A DNA stretch of 64,000 nucleotides from Cercophora sp. LCS_1 (Eukaryota > Ascomycota > Sordariomycetes > Sordariales > Lasiosphaeriaceae): contig JAPZLL010000021.1 in NCBI GenBank assembly GCA_036250225.1, positions 248,001 to 312,000 of the forward strand, written 5' to 3'. Made by a program: the position numbers and the translations under genes. Under the pieces are notes generated by a model that did not search any database, had not been told where the DNA came from, and saw only the letters and a list, made by a program, of their open reading frames with translations. Of the stretch, positions 10,791 to 22,933 are shown piece by piece (the first letter of the stretch is position 1; every line of letters begins with the position of its first letter).

Positions 10791-13056
10791 CCACACGCTA
10801 GCAACCAAAAAAAATACTGTAAAACGCTTGTGCCTGACGTGCTGAGAGGTGCATCTGCACATTCCCCTACTCTGCCCCTAGCGCACGCAAGGGGCCAACA
10901 TCCCATGCTAGGAGGAGGAAGCCAATCCCGAGACGAGCAGATAGACGAGTCATTCCCCGCCGTTTGACTTCCAGCGATGGATCGATCGGGCCGAGGGTCC
11001 AGATCGGTCCGAGGGTCCAGATCGGTATCAATGGGCGCGCCTGCCGTCCCTCCACCACCCACGCCCCGATGCCGCCAGGCTTGCGAGACCAGACCAGCGG
11101 CCCAACGCCGGAGCGAGGCCGTCGGAAGGGGATAACCGAGGGCAGGCCAACTCCCTTCCCCCGAGACGGCTGCCGAGGGCAATGTCGGGGCAAGCAGTGG
11201 TGTTGGCGCAATGTGACGTCCCGGGCTTCCGGGTCCGCCGGCCGCCAGCGAGCCAGCTTCCCGTCACGCACGCGCACGCGCACCCTTGCTTGGGTGGTTG
11301 CACGACGGCGCACACATAAGAGTGATGCGTCGTTGATGGCCGCTTGATGGCGGGGTCACGAGCCGGGCTGGCGGCTCCAGAGGCGGCCAGTCGGGCTCAG
11401 GGGGTGGTCCGGGTATGATCCCGGTGCCGGATCATCGAGCTGACGACTGCATTTTTGCTTCCGTTCCTGGTGCCCACCACTTCCCCGGCGGGCAGAACTG
11501 GCTGTGCTAGCGCGGCCTGTCGTCGTTGCGGCAGGCAAACTGAGAGAAAAAAAAAAAAAAAAAAAGAGGCGTTTGCCAAAACAGACCGCACTTTGAGCCT
11601 CAACGTGTCATTGGCGAATAGGCCGTTGACGTTTTCGACGCTGTCAGAACAGGGCGTGCAGCATGCAAGGCGCGGCTAGCGGCTAGCCAGGCAAACATGG
11701 ACTCCGAGAAGAAGGGCCAAAGGGCAGGAACGAGAGCAACTGAAATTTTCTCGTCTTACCGTCAGGCCACGATCGGTCCCAAAAGAGAGCCCCGCTGGCC
11801 TGTGGCCTTCGGGACATCGCCGTAAATGTTGGTGCAGAGCGAAACAAACTCGAGACTGGTGCCTTGCTCAGGCCCCCCTTGCCGCCCTCCCTGTTGATTC
11901 ATCAGCCTGTCTCACTCCTGTCACTTCTCACAAAAGCTGGCCGACAAGGAAGCAAGCGCCCTTCGGACGAGCTGGTCGAGCTGGATCCTCCGCGACAGGC
12001 CCGAGGTCGCACGCGAATCCACGGCCGTGCATTCCGTCCGTTGCTGACGCTGCGCGGGCACCGCTCTGGCGGGACAGACGGCAACGTTGGGCTCGAATGG
12101 TGATGTCGTGCCCGTCCTGGCCAAATGCCGAAGCACGTCAACGCTGGATGACCAGGCTTGGCTGGCGACTGGGGTGCCACGCGTTGGCCAGCTGGGGCTG
12201 GGGGGAGGATCGGCATGCGACAACTTGGGAACAATTCTATCCCTTGCCTTGGCCTTGTCCTCCATCCCCCACACCGCAGCACGCGGGGGGTTCGGCTGCG
12301 GTGTCCGTCCCAGGGCTGGCGGTGCGAGGGGTCTTGGCATCCAGCGGGGGAGGTTTGTGCTTGTCCACTCGAGCCATGCTCGGCGTTGCGGTAGGGTACC
12401 GGATGCACACCAAGCCGAGTCGAGCAAGTCCTAGACTGCAATCATTCGGCTGTCTCGCGTCCAACCTCCTGGTCATTCATCCTTCCAGCAGCCGGAAGAA
12501 GAACGAGGAAACTATCAGAAAGCTTCCAACGTTGCCGTGTCCCACAACCACAAAACGTGCCCAGCGCATACCAGGCCCTGGCGGTGCTGGGTACGCATCG
12601 TGCAACCATCATGGCCAATTAGCCCGGTCCAGCGCTGTGCACATACAATTTGCTGCCGTCGCATGGGCCTCTGATTTTATTATTCATCCCCAGAAGCCGT
12701 GCTCAGCCCAAGCTGCTGCTGCTGCCAAAAAGAAAACCTCTGCTCCACTTGGGCTGAGGTCGCAAAGTGCTACTCCGTGGCCGCGCGTACGGTCGCAGAC
12801 GACCGGTGGCGATGTGATCCAATCCCACAATGGCACTGCGCGCATAAACCCCAGACGGTGCGCACCAGTAGAAAGGCGCAAAAACCTTGGAGAAAACACG
12901 CTGTGCAACATGCCAACCGCAGAGAACAACTCACTGTGTTTTCAATACCGCTGCGGGAATGCCGTTGGGTTCCATTTCGCTGTGCTATGCTTGATTGCCG
13001 GCCATCGGGCCGCCCTGTTATACAGTACACAAATACACAAAATCCTGCCGCGGCTA

Positions 13057-16000
13057 TCACCGGTGACTGATTTGCTGGATTGCTGCAAGCCATTTTTGCT
13101 CATCTGACCTGGAACCACGGCGTGTTAGTAACCTGGACTGCGCTCCGGCCACACGCACCGCAAGGGATACTCACTTGTCGAACTTGAGCAGTTTGCCCAG
13201 CACCGGCACCAGCTGCGCCCTGAGCCTGTTGTCCTTCTGTTCCAAGAACTGGAGCAGGATGGTCTTCAGGTACATGGCGTCTGCGTTGCCTCCCGGCGCC
13301 CCAGCACCAGACCCGTTGACGCCGCCCGACCTTGTCGAGTCCATCGAGCTGCGACTCGACCCCCGCACTGCTGTCATGGCCTCCAGCTTCTCCTTGGCCG
13401 TCCTGTAGTCCTTGTTTACCTTGTCGTACTTGAGCCGGTGATCGTCGAGCATCCTCCTGAGCTCCGTATTCTTCTTCTCCATCTCACGCACCTGGAGCTC
13501 CGAGGCATCGAGAGTCGAGCGCAGGTTGGATACGGTCGTGCGCATCTCTTCGACCTCGACCCCGGCCTTCTCCTCGTATGCCTCGAGCTCTTCGCGCCGC
13601 CGCCGCCATTCCCGCTCCTTGTGCTCGAGGTCGTCCTTCTCGCCGGCAAGCGCCTTGACGTCGCGTTCCAAGTCGCGGATTTTCTGCTTGAGCTCCTCGG
13701 TTTCGCGGGCCTTGCGTCGCGCCAATGCGCTCGACTCGTCCTCGATTCGCTCGCGTTCCTCAATGGCTGCGTCCATGCGGGCTCGCATCTCGCGTACTTT
13801 GTGATCAGCCCGCTCGTCCACGTCGGCTAGGAGTCGACGCATCGTCTCTGCCTCGCGCGTGCGCTCGCCGAGCATCTTGCGTGTCTCAGCAAGCTCCTCA
13901 TCCAAGCTTTCGCACTGCGACTGACTCTCCTTGAGCTGGATGCTGAGCTCGGCGGTTTGGTCGCGCATGCTTCCAAGCAAGCTCTGCGCGTTGGCGTATT
14001 GGCTGGTCTTCAACTCGGCCTCTTCCTTCAAGACCTCACCTTCTTTTCTGATCCGTGACAGTTCGTCCTCGAGTTCCTTGATGCGCGGCCGAAGTTTGGC
14101 CGCTTCCTCCTGGACCCGTTGCAGCTCGCGCGCTGTCTTCTCTTCCTTGGCCGACAGCTCGATCTTCTCCGCCTCCGAACGGCGGAGGTCGCGTCCTGCA
14201 ACACGCCTCTCATCTTCGAGTCGAAGACGGACATTTGTCTCTGTTGTGACCTTATCGTGAAGAGTCTTGATCTCCGCCTCACGGTCGGAGGCTAGGCGTT
14301 GCGCGCGAGTGAGTTCGGTCTTGAGTTCCTTCTCCCGCTTCTCCAAATTGCGCAACTCTGTGTTCTTGGTCACCAGTTCTTCCTTGGTCGTCTTGAGCGT
14401 TGCCGACTCCTGGCGCAAGCTCTTCAGCTCGGGCTGAGCCTTTTGGATAACATCTCGGAGTTCTGTAAGCTCTCTGTACCGGCTCTGGGCTAGCTGCTGG
14501 GCAGCAGCCAGGTCGGACTGCAAGGTCGACGACTTCAGTTTGAGGTCGTCAAACTCCTCCCTCAGTGAATCGTGCTCGTTCTGCAGTTTGGTGTTGTTTT
14601 CGGCCGTCGAAGCCGAGGCCTCAACCTCTTTCTCAAGTTCCACAATCCGCTCCTGGAGCTGTTTCTTCTCAGCCTCGAGCTCCTTGATCCGCTCCTTCGC
14701 TTCAACGTGGTCCTGGCCGATCGTCATCAGGTTTTCCTGCAAGTTCTCGATTTCCTCGCGGAGGTCTTCTTCCGTCTTTCGTTGCTTCGTAAGCTTCTCG
14801 ATGCGCTGATCCTTTTCGGTCACCTCTTCTTGCAGGCGCGCCAGTTCTGCTTGTAAATCGCCGCTGACTGAACCCTCAATGGGGGAGGGTGGCGGCAGGT
14901 CGGAAGCTTCGCTTGGGGCGGGTTCGGGGGCCCCGCCGGCTGCGGCGGCTCCGCCCTTTTTCTTCTTCTTGTTCTTCCTCTTAGGCCCGGTGCCGGCGCC
15001 GGCGGTTGTCGGGACAGAAAGCGAAGGTTGCTGAGGAGCGGGGGTCTCCGAAGTTTGGGCGATTGCAGCTTGCATCTCCTTTCTAAGCTCGTTAATCTTG
15101 GCTTCGTTTTCTGCCTTGGCCGTCTCGAGCGCCTTGATTTCGGTATTCAGGCCTGCGATCTTCTTGTCGAAAGTTTCCTTCAACTCCTTGGCCTCAGCTT
15201 GCAGCTTGTCGTTTCGCAAACTCGACTCTGAGAGCTCTGATGCTTTCCTTTTCAACGCAGCCGCCGCCTCGCTCTTCTCTTCTGCCAGCTGCGCCTCGAG
15301 CTCCTTCAACCGGGCTTGCGACTTTTCGAGACGTTCCGTCAAAGCTGTAATTTCCATTTTCCTAGCTTCGAGTTGCGTTTCGACGGATTCCTTGACCGCA
15401 ACGGCATCCCTCGCTTCGCTGAGCTCTCGTGTTGCGCTTTCAAGGCTCTCGATCAAGCTGGCGCCGTTTTCTTTAGCCATGACAAGCTCGTCCTTTAGAT
15501 CCTTGACCTCAGTCTGCAGCTTGTGGATCTCGTCGGTCTTCTTCTGGATCTCAGCCTGGAGCTGTGGAAGCTCGTTGTCGTAGGAAAAGAACTCCTCACT
15601 GCCCTCCTCCTTGTCCTTCTGGGAGTCTTTGGATTCTTGTGCTTTGTGCTTGGGAGAGAAGACACTCAGGACTCGAGATACAGGGGACTTGGCGTTGGTT
15701 GGGGTCTGTGGCCGTTGGATGTCTTGCGCAGAGGCGACGTCCGTAGTGGCCCCTTGATCCTTGGTCTCCGCTGGTTCCGCATTTTCGGGCTTTGCAGCCG
15801 TGAGGGCCGCGACCTCCTCCCTCAATGCTGCCAGCTCCTTCTCGGCATCGTCCGCCTTCTTTTTGAAAGTGTCTTTTTCGCCAGAAACGCGCTTGAGTTC
15901 ATCCATAACCATGTCGCTCTTGAGGTTGAGCTGGTTGAGATATTCCACTAATGCGTCCGGATCCTTAATAGACGTAAGTGGTGTGTTTTCTCTGAGAGCC

Positions 16001-16736
16001 TTTTCGAAGGGTTCGATAGAGGTCTGGCGGCTATGCGCGATGCGGTATGACCGCAAGAGTTCTACCATTGCGATTAGCGTCGTTACTTTGGGACCGTGAT
16101 GGGATGGGAGAGAGCGTACCAGGATACGCCTTTTCCAGCTTCTCGAGCTTCCGTAGCCTTGCGCGGACCTCTGGAGAGAGTTCAGCTGTGCCTGAGGCAG
16201 CTGCAGCAGAGGGCAGCTGCAGCTGGTCAGGTGTCGATTTTGTAGCTTCCCCCTTCTCGTTATTTTGCGAGGATGCAGTAGTAGAAGTCGGAGTAGCCTC
16301 GGCACCTTTTCCAGTTGACCTCTGCTCTGCACTTTTCTCGGCGGAGACAGGCGTAGCTACTCTGGCGGGTGTGCCCGACTCATCGGTATCGTCGATCACA
16401 AATGCGGCCTCGAAGACCGCTGGGTCGGGGTTGGCGTCGCCATTGGCGTCTTTGGACGACGTAGTGTCTTCGCTTGGCTTCTTTCTCGGCCGTCGGGCCG
16501 GGGATTGTGTCTTTGTTCCGCTCGAGGATCGTGAGCGCCGGGTCGCAGCCGCCGATGAGGACGATGCAGCAGACGGCGTTGGCCGTTGGCTGGGGTTCGC
16601 GGTCCCCGACCATGCTTTCGACTGCTCTTCGGCGATTCGCTGATCAATGGCTCCCTTGAGCCTCTAAACACAAGTCGTGAGCAAGTCCGTCCCTGCCAAA
16701 GTGGTGCGCTGGAGCCCTTACCTGGAACATGTCCAT
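13057..16736 (-). CDS. IMH1: GRIP-domain golgin, IMH1 type
   Basis: Four exons: 16736-16722, 16663-16120, 16061-13175, 13108-13057, summing to 3498 nt and 1165 residues. It starts MDMFQRLKGAIDQRIAEEQ, the usual N-terminus of fungal Imh1-type golgins. A long coiled coil follows, interrupted near residue 505-545 by a Lys/Ala/Pro-rich linker. The C-terminus is a GRIP domain (YLKTILLQFLEQK ... LLKFDK). The last 17 codons, encoding SDEQKWLAAIQQISHR, lie on a separate exon behind a GTGAGT donor and TTCCAG acceptor; reading straight through would stop at DK. GRIP golgins are recruited to the trans-Golgi by Arl1 and tether vesicles. Its neighbour, in divergent orientation, is lunapark. Confidence 0.93.
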
Positions 16737-17683
16737 CTTGGGCGACAGTTTGGCGAGGACGCTGTAGTTGCCAGCGAAACGTTACGGCGGTTCGGCGCAA
16801 TTTCGTCAGAGTCTTCAGGCAAGATGAAGCTAAACAGAACACAAAGTTACTCAAAGCCTAACAATAAGCAACCTTGACGGATGGTCTCTCGCCATGGTGC
16901 TGCGAATGCAGAAACATTTTGTTTTGAATGCGACTCCCTCGGAGCGCCACTTGTCAGCCTTCAGCTCTCAGCGGCCCGACAGCGCCAAGACGCTGACCTC
17001 GGGGAGAGCTGATTCACACAGGGGGTGTGCGACAAGCTTCTACAAGAGATACCGCAGCGTCTCATTACTGTTCTGTCTACTTGGGCTTTCAACGAAGAAT
17101 GACAATACTGAAAAGATTTGAATATCACTCCTAAAAGTGCAAAAACAGAATGAAATAATTGTGTCCGAGTGCAACGCAGTCCAAGCGTGACATATGACTG
17201 GAGGAAGCCAATCCGTCATGCATCTGTGCTCTTTCCTGTACAAGTTTCGTGATCTCTCGCTTAACGGACTATTGCTGATATGCCTATGTCACCGTTCTCG
17301 ATGGTCACCAACGGATGCTTGTTACCATCGGAGCACATGAACCACTACAGCACTCTCTGAGTATACAATAGATATCTTCCCAGGGTTTTAAGGGATGCGC
17401 ATCTGCAACACAGGTAGTGTTTCTAGCTTCTAGCTGAAGCGCGACATCAGCGAAGTGCTGCCCCACCGGGCCGATTATGCAAATAAAACGGAATCGTTGT
17501 GCCCACAAAAATGAGGTCACTGTGCACAAGCTCTGGGGCTGTTTTTGAGCTGGGCTTCAGGTCCTCACCGCGAAGCCAAGAGGGTTGGTTGTCCTTTCGC
17601 CCAACCACCTTCACAAGCGGCTCGACGTCCGGCAACCAGCTTCCCAATTTCCGCCCGGCAGACAACGGTCTGCACCCGGCAAG
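16737..17683. other. Divergent promoter region, golgin and lunapark
   Basis: About 950 bp shared by two divergent secretory-pathway genes. No TATA box stands out and no gene is seen. Confidence 0.55.
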
Positions 17684-18841
17684 ATGGTGTCATTTTGGCC
17701 GTGGGCGGTACGTCTTTTCCGCCCGCGACTTCTCACACTTTCCAGGTACTGACGCAGCGCTGGACAGAAGGAAGACTCCTCCCCAGCAATCTTCGAGAAA
17801 ACGCTTTCCACATTGTCCACAAAGATTACGGCGACACAAACACAGCTAGACAAGACCCGGTCGACTTCGAGACGGGTTAAGCTTCTGGGCTCAATCTACC
17901 TCGCCTTCGCCTATCTGGTTTACACCATCGTCTTGTTTTTGGTGGTAGGATGGAGGCACATGGGCGCATTGGAATGGACCGGTATGGCTGGCGGTCCGGT
18001 TTTGATCTATGTCGTACGGGCTGTCACGACTGCTGGCTACGAGTACAGGATCAGTAAACTCAGCACCCGGCTCAAAGCCTACCAGTCTGAACGCAACAAG
18101 ACGATCCAGAAGCTGAAGGATGCCACCAAGTACGACTCGACCCTAGAGCTGCTCGAAAAGTACGGCGGCGCCGAGAACAAGCCGAAGAAGGGCAAGAAGA
18201 GGGGCGATGAGGATGAGGGGCAAGAGGCCGAGCAGAAAAAGAGCGACACGCAGAGAAAACAAGGGGTGGCTCCATCGGGCCGCACCAATCTGCCGCCGCC
18301 TCCGACGGCCAATATCCAGCGACATGCTTCCTCCGCTCCCGGAACGCCGGCTCCCAGAGCGCAAGTGACCTTTGGCACGCCCCAGCTGGGCTCCCGAGTG
18401 GAGGATGACACCTCTGCCGAATTCGCGCCGAATGCTTTCGATGGCAAGATGCAGCCCCAGCCGGTCCACTATCCGCCGGCGCCTGCGACTACTTCCTCGG
18501 AATCACACTGGTACGACCGCATTCTTGACACGCTCTTGGGAGAGGACGAGACGGCGGCGAAGAATCGTATCGTGTTGATCTGCTCCCGCTGTCGTCTAGT
18601 CAACGGTCAAGCCCCACCCGGAACCAAGTCGCTTTCCGAGCTTGGGACGTGGAAGTGCATAGGCTGCGGCGCGTTGAACGGCGAGGAGGACGAGGGAAAG
18701 CGTATCATCAAGGAAGTCCTGGCGGAACAAGCCGAAGCCGCTGCCGAGAGCACGGAGGGAGAAGGTGACTTGGTCGGGGTCGAGGACAGGGACGACGCAG
18801 ACAAAGCAGAGGGGAGGCGGATGAGGAAGAAAGGTAATTAG
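17684..18841 (+). CDS. LNP1: Lunapark, ER three-way-junction protein
   Basis: Two exons, 17684-17707 and 17768-18841, give 365 residues. The first exon encodes only MVSFWPWA; the 60-nt intron ends at GGACAG, and the join gives ...AKEDSSPAIFEKTLSTLSTK, as expected for fungal lunaparks. Two membrane segments lie near residues 45-70 and 78-98, flanked by coiled-coil. A Pro-rich linker follows. A C4 zinc finger near residues 278-307 (CSRCRLVNGQAP ... WKCIGCGALN) is the family hallmark. Lunapark stabilises three-way junctions of the tubular ER, and both termini face the cytosol. The C-terminal tail is very acidic. Confidence 0.93.
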
Positions 18842-19256
18842 CACCAGCCAACATCTACAAACTTTTCTTTTCTCGGGTATTTTTTTTTCTTCGGAAGTCA
18901 AGGGGGCACTTTGCTTGGGTTCTTGAAACGATACCACTGATATGTGCTCGGTATTGAGCCGGTAACGATAGGAAATGGCAAGCGTTCATTGACACCCTCA
19001 CCGGTCCGCCTTGTTCATTGTGCTCTTGTCAATGAACCTGAGGAAATCCGCTCATTCCCTCAACACTGCTTTGTTCTATTCCTGGGGTCGGGTGGCTTTG
19101 CCCTTGACAACAATGGGACTGTGACAGTCGAGGCACTGTGTCGACAAAGTGTCAGCTAGGAAGACGGTACATAAGGCCCCTGATCGGCATCACAATATCA
19201 CAATCCCAGACCATGCAACCTTTATATCATTAATACGCGAATAACATCTTGATAAC
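18842..19256. other. Intergenic with TATA-like element
   Basis: 3' flank of lunapark and promoter of the next gene. A TTTATATCATT element near 19211-19221 precedes the next ATG by about 40 bp. Nothing else is seen. Confidence 0.5.
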
Positions 19257-19937
19257 ATGGCTAGAATCGAGTGTACCGAGTGCGGCGCCAACGACTGCTC
19301 CAGCAGGTGCTTTGAGATGCACGAAGAGGATTTCGGCTGTCACGACACTGCATGCCGCCTCCACCTCGACGACGTTTTGCGCTACAATGACAAGCTTTAC
19401 CCCCTGAGCGAGAAGGTCAATATCCTCGGGCGTGAGCGTGGGGGCGAGTATCGTCAGGGACGAACTCGCTACATAAGCCCATCTCCCGGCTACGAACGGG
19501 AGCGTCCTGGCGGCCGTGAGCGTAGCCCATCCCCAGATGACCAGCAGGAACAGTCTCGGGGCCCGTCTCCAGACTACGGTTGGCACGAGCAGCAACAATA
19601 TAGAAGCCCTTCCCCGGAGTATGAACGGGATGAGCCCCGCTACTACCGCAGTCCTTCCCCGGACGTCCACCGCAGCGGTCAGGGTGACGATATTGACTTC
19701 GAAAGGCTCCGTAGTCGGTTCGACATCTACGCCCGCGGTCGCCGACAGTCACAGCAGCCCCAGGAGGAGGGTTATGCCCGTCCGCACTGTGCTCATCACC
19801 AGTACTCTCGACAGCAGCACGCTCCCCATTATTATCAGTGCTCACCGTATGCTCAGTATCCTCAGCACCCACAATACCCGTACGGGCCAGCTCCAGACCA
19901 GCACTTTACTCATGGTGGGTATGGGCCGCGACGTTGA
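19257..19937 (+). CDS. Cys-rich N-terminus plus SPSP-repeat protein, unknown
   Basis: Intronless, 226 residues. The first 35 residues contain six Cys and two His in a finger-like pattern (CTECGANDCSSRC, then C and C with nearby His), which could bind zinc. The middle carries about five short repeats of the type R-S-P-S-P-x-Y-E-R (SPSPGYERE, SPSPDDQQ, PSPDYGWH, SPSPEYERDE, SPSPDVHR). The C-terminus is rich in Gln, His, Tyr and Pro. No signal peptide or membrane segment is visible. No family is recognised. The SP dipeptides are possible proline-directed kinase sites, which is inference. Confidence 0.65.
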   Translation: MARIECTECGANDCSSRCFEMHEEDFGCHDTACRLHLDDVLRYNDKLYPLSEKVNILGRERGGEYRQGRTRYISPSPGYERERPGGRERSPSPDDQQEQSRGPSPDYGWHEQQQYRSPSPEYERDEPRYYRSPSPDVHRSGQGDDIDFERLRSRFDIYARGRRQSQQPQEEGYARPHCAHHQYSRQQHAPHYYQCSPYAQYPQHPQYPYGPAPDQHFTHGGYGPRR

Positions 19938-20952
19938 GCAGCGTCAGTCGAGAACAGGAGGCTGACCAACCCCACCATCAACCCACGCTGTCCACGCTCT
20001 CGGACTGGCGCCGAAAGTGGGTGCGTGGGACACGGTGCCAAAGGTCAATCGGGTAAGGTAAGAAAACTAGGTAAGTGCTGGCGTGTTGGCTTGGCGCTGT
20101 TGGTCTGCTTGGAAGCATGTCTCGGATCGTGTCCAAGCTGAGTGATGAACTGAACTCTGCCTGGGTACAAGGTCAAGTTCGGGCCGCAAGGCGTTGTCGG
20201 GTCCTCACCCAACCACATGATTTTTCCTCGAATAGTCAATCGATTTCATTCGTCAAACTCGGGTCGTCTCGTCTCACCTGCGTCATGGTCGCAATCGGTG
20301 AAAGTTACCGAACCTGTCCACGTTGAACGGAGAGGGTTGCTCCCAAACGTTGCTGCTTCTGATTTGGCTAGCCCCTGCAAGGTGAGCAGGGAGGGTGGAG
20401 GGCCCAAAAACCTGCAGCCGGAAGCGCTTTCCCCCCCAAAACAAACAACTTTTTCACACACCACGTATGAGACCCGTTTCGGGGACACAGCGTGCCTCTT
20501 CCGCAAATCAAAACACTCTTCTCTGCGCCTCTTCCCCACAAACCAGACATGTCCAATCCAAATGCGCCCAGAGCTGCCCTTCATGCTTGCCACGAAATAG
20601 ATTAAAAGTGCCTTCCTCAACCGTTTTGATTGGTCCCAGACTACCGCCGAACGTGTGTTGCTTTTCTACTCGACAGAACGTCCATGTCCACCGCAACCCG
20701 AGGTGACCTAATGGGTTGCCACTTGGGCTGCAAAACTCCAGATCGCGATTCTTATTTAAGATATGCCGGACTTGCACTGCCTCCCGCTCTCGTTCGCTTG
20801 TCTGAATGATCTCAGCCCATCAAAGCCAGTTCCAACCATCATGTTCGTTTTCGAATGTTTAGCAACCACCACCACCGTTCTCCTTTCAACGCCCCAGGGG
20901 CTTCCTCTTCCCCTTGCTCCCCCAGCCCAAGCAGCAACGTCTTGCCAGCACC
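19938..20952. other. Intergenic with upstream ORFs of next gene
   Basis: About 1 kb without a main gene. A TTATTTAAG element lies at 20752-20760. Two ATG frames sit in the probable leader of the next gene: 20806-20862 and 20841-20999; the second overlaps its start codon. Confidence 0.5.
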
Positions 20953-22933
20953 ATGGACAGCCACGAGGACACCACGACCACCGATTACGACTCAGGTGAC
21001 AGTGAGGGAATTGGCTTTGCCTACAAGGGCAAGTCGGCCAACGTCACGGTGACCTCGAAACAGGTCACCAAGGCTGCCAGTCCCAAGCGCACGGTCAAGT
21101 CCCGGTCTCCCAAGGGCAAGTCTCGCTGTTCTGGGCATTGCCATTGCGTCTGCGGGACCTCGCAGTCGTCGTCGCAGTCGGACGACAATGTGTCCACCGA
21201 GTTTGAGGAGGACACGGATGTCGAAGGTAACGTGGAAAATCGTTGCCTGCCGCCGAGAAGACGACTGTCTGGTCCCGAGGGCACTGGAGCGCACGAGGAG
21301 CAGGAGAGTGGCCACCATTCCAACAACAACAACAAGAAGAAGGCGTCGGCGAGACGAGCAGCCCGCAAGCGGACTACTCCCTACATCGAAGAATACCCCG
21401 AGGAGACATGGCGTCCGGTGATACTCCTGAAGGAGCACAAGGTTCCCCGGAGATTTTCCACTTCGGATGCGAAGCAGAGTGCTCAAGGTTCGGTTGAGGA
21501 TCACCAGGATGCCGGGTCTGCCGCTCGGGGGAGGTCTCCGACAGGGAAGCGTCTGCCTGCATGGGTCACTCACTCTGGCGGGCACCCGCTCAAGAAGCAA
21601 TCTTCGAAGCAGCGTCACGAGAATCAGGACAAACCGGGAGGTACGTATTCGCCCACACCACTTTTGCCTCCGCCCCCGATTAACAAGTTCTGCAGACCAG
21701 TTTTCTAGCTCCGACTTGGGTAAATCCGGGTCCGAGCGAGAACACCGCGCTTCCCATGTCAAGGCCTTGGAGCCATCACCTCCTCGTCGGCACAGCCGAG
21801 AGTCGCACCCACCGATGGACGTGGCTCCTGGCGTCACGAGGAGCTCCACATGGCCGCACCAGCAGCCGCAGTACTCCGCGCCTCGGTCTTTGCAGAAGGG
21901 TTCGCCCCCTCCTGCTGACCAGACGCGTGGTGAGCACGGTTACGAGAGCGAGGATGAGAGCGACCGCGCCCCTCCACTTCGCCAGCAGCACACCATCGAG
22001 CGCCACCACGCCCAAGAAGAAGTGGTCCACACGATTCAGACGATCCCCGAGCCGCATCGCCATCACCAGCAGCACCCACGACACCAACAACAGCGAGCCA
22101 ACCCTTCTCCCCGCCGCTCGCACACTCTTCCCCACGTTCACACCCGCATTCACGTCCAGGTTCCCCCGGAGCCCCAACCTCAACGCCGTCCCGAGCCGTC
22201 CCAGCCCGTCACGCGCGAACCTCGCCCTCGAGCCCGGCCCCCTCGTCCCATCGTGGCCCGCACCATTGTCTCCCAGCGCAGTATGGCTGGCTTGGACCAA
22301 GGCTACCGCCGTGGTGCCTCGCCGGCTGCGACGCTTTGCGAAATCTGGCGCGGCCGTCCCGAGGACTGGGAGTCGCCATATTCCTCGTCTGATGAGGATG
22401 GCTATGGGTCTGGCCTCGATGGGGAACGCATCCCAGGTTTGATGCTGCTAGAGGGATCTCCCCGGAGGAGGGACCCTTCGGTCGCTGCGTCACTCTTCTC
22501 ACGCAGGTCGCGGGATACGCGGCATGAGTCTGGATTCCTGAGAAGGCCAGATCTTGCAGCCCCCGTGGCAGCGTGGGAGAGATGCGCTTCCCCTGAGAGG
22601 ATGGACGACGAAGTGCTGGAGGTTGTTCTCGAGACTGGGAGGCAGAGGGCCCCGTCCCGGGCTCGGTCGACTCGTTCGAGGTGGACAATGATGGAATATC
22701 GTGGGGGAGCCGAGGAGCCGGAGGGTCCCGAAATGGAGCTTCCGCCCTCTCGGCGGTGGACCTACGATGTGACTTTGGTCGGGAGGGAGAAAGAGCCTGA
22801 GCCTGTGTTCTCAGCGAGGAAGACGCGGGAGTTTCTGTCGCCAAAGCCGAAGAGGGCGGCAACATTTGATTTCGATGCATGGGGGACGAAAGGGTCGAGG
22901 AGCATGTTGGCACTGGGACTGGGACTGGCGTGA
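20953..22933 (+). CDS. Large disordered Pro/His/Arg-rich protein, unknown
   Basis: Two exons, 20953-21640 and 21696-22933, give 641 residues. The 55-nt intron has a GTACGT donor and TTCTGCAG acceptor, with a TTAAC-type branch. The start ATG is in strong context (caccATGG). The N-terminal part is acidic then basic, with SPKRTVKSRSPKGKSR and a Cys/His cluster CSGHCHCVCG. The middle is rich in His, Gln and Pro. The C-terminal third has more ordered-looking segments (LCEIWRGRPEDWESPYSSSDEDG, WTYDVTLVGREKEPEP). No domain is recognised. It could be a nuclear or cytoskeletal scaffold, but nothing in the sequence decides this. Confidence 0.72.

Larger units (their letters stand above)
10180..13056. 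other. Intergenic, 2.9 kb
   Basis: Promoter side of the dioxygenase and 3' side of the golgin. It holds an A-rich tract (10689-10790), a duplicated 18-bp motif near 10988-11025 and a second A-tract near 11548. A long plus-strand open frame at about 12.1-13.1 kb lacks protein-like features and was rejected. Confidence 0.5.

Noticed and set aside
12097..13107. Plus-strand open frame of over 300 codons
   Set aside because: Composition is irregular with no domain, signal peptide or repeat, it overlaps the golgin's last exon on the opposite strand, and long open frames by chance are common in this GC-rich DNA.
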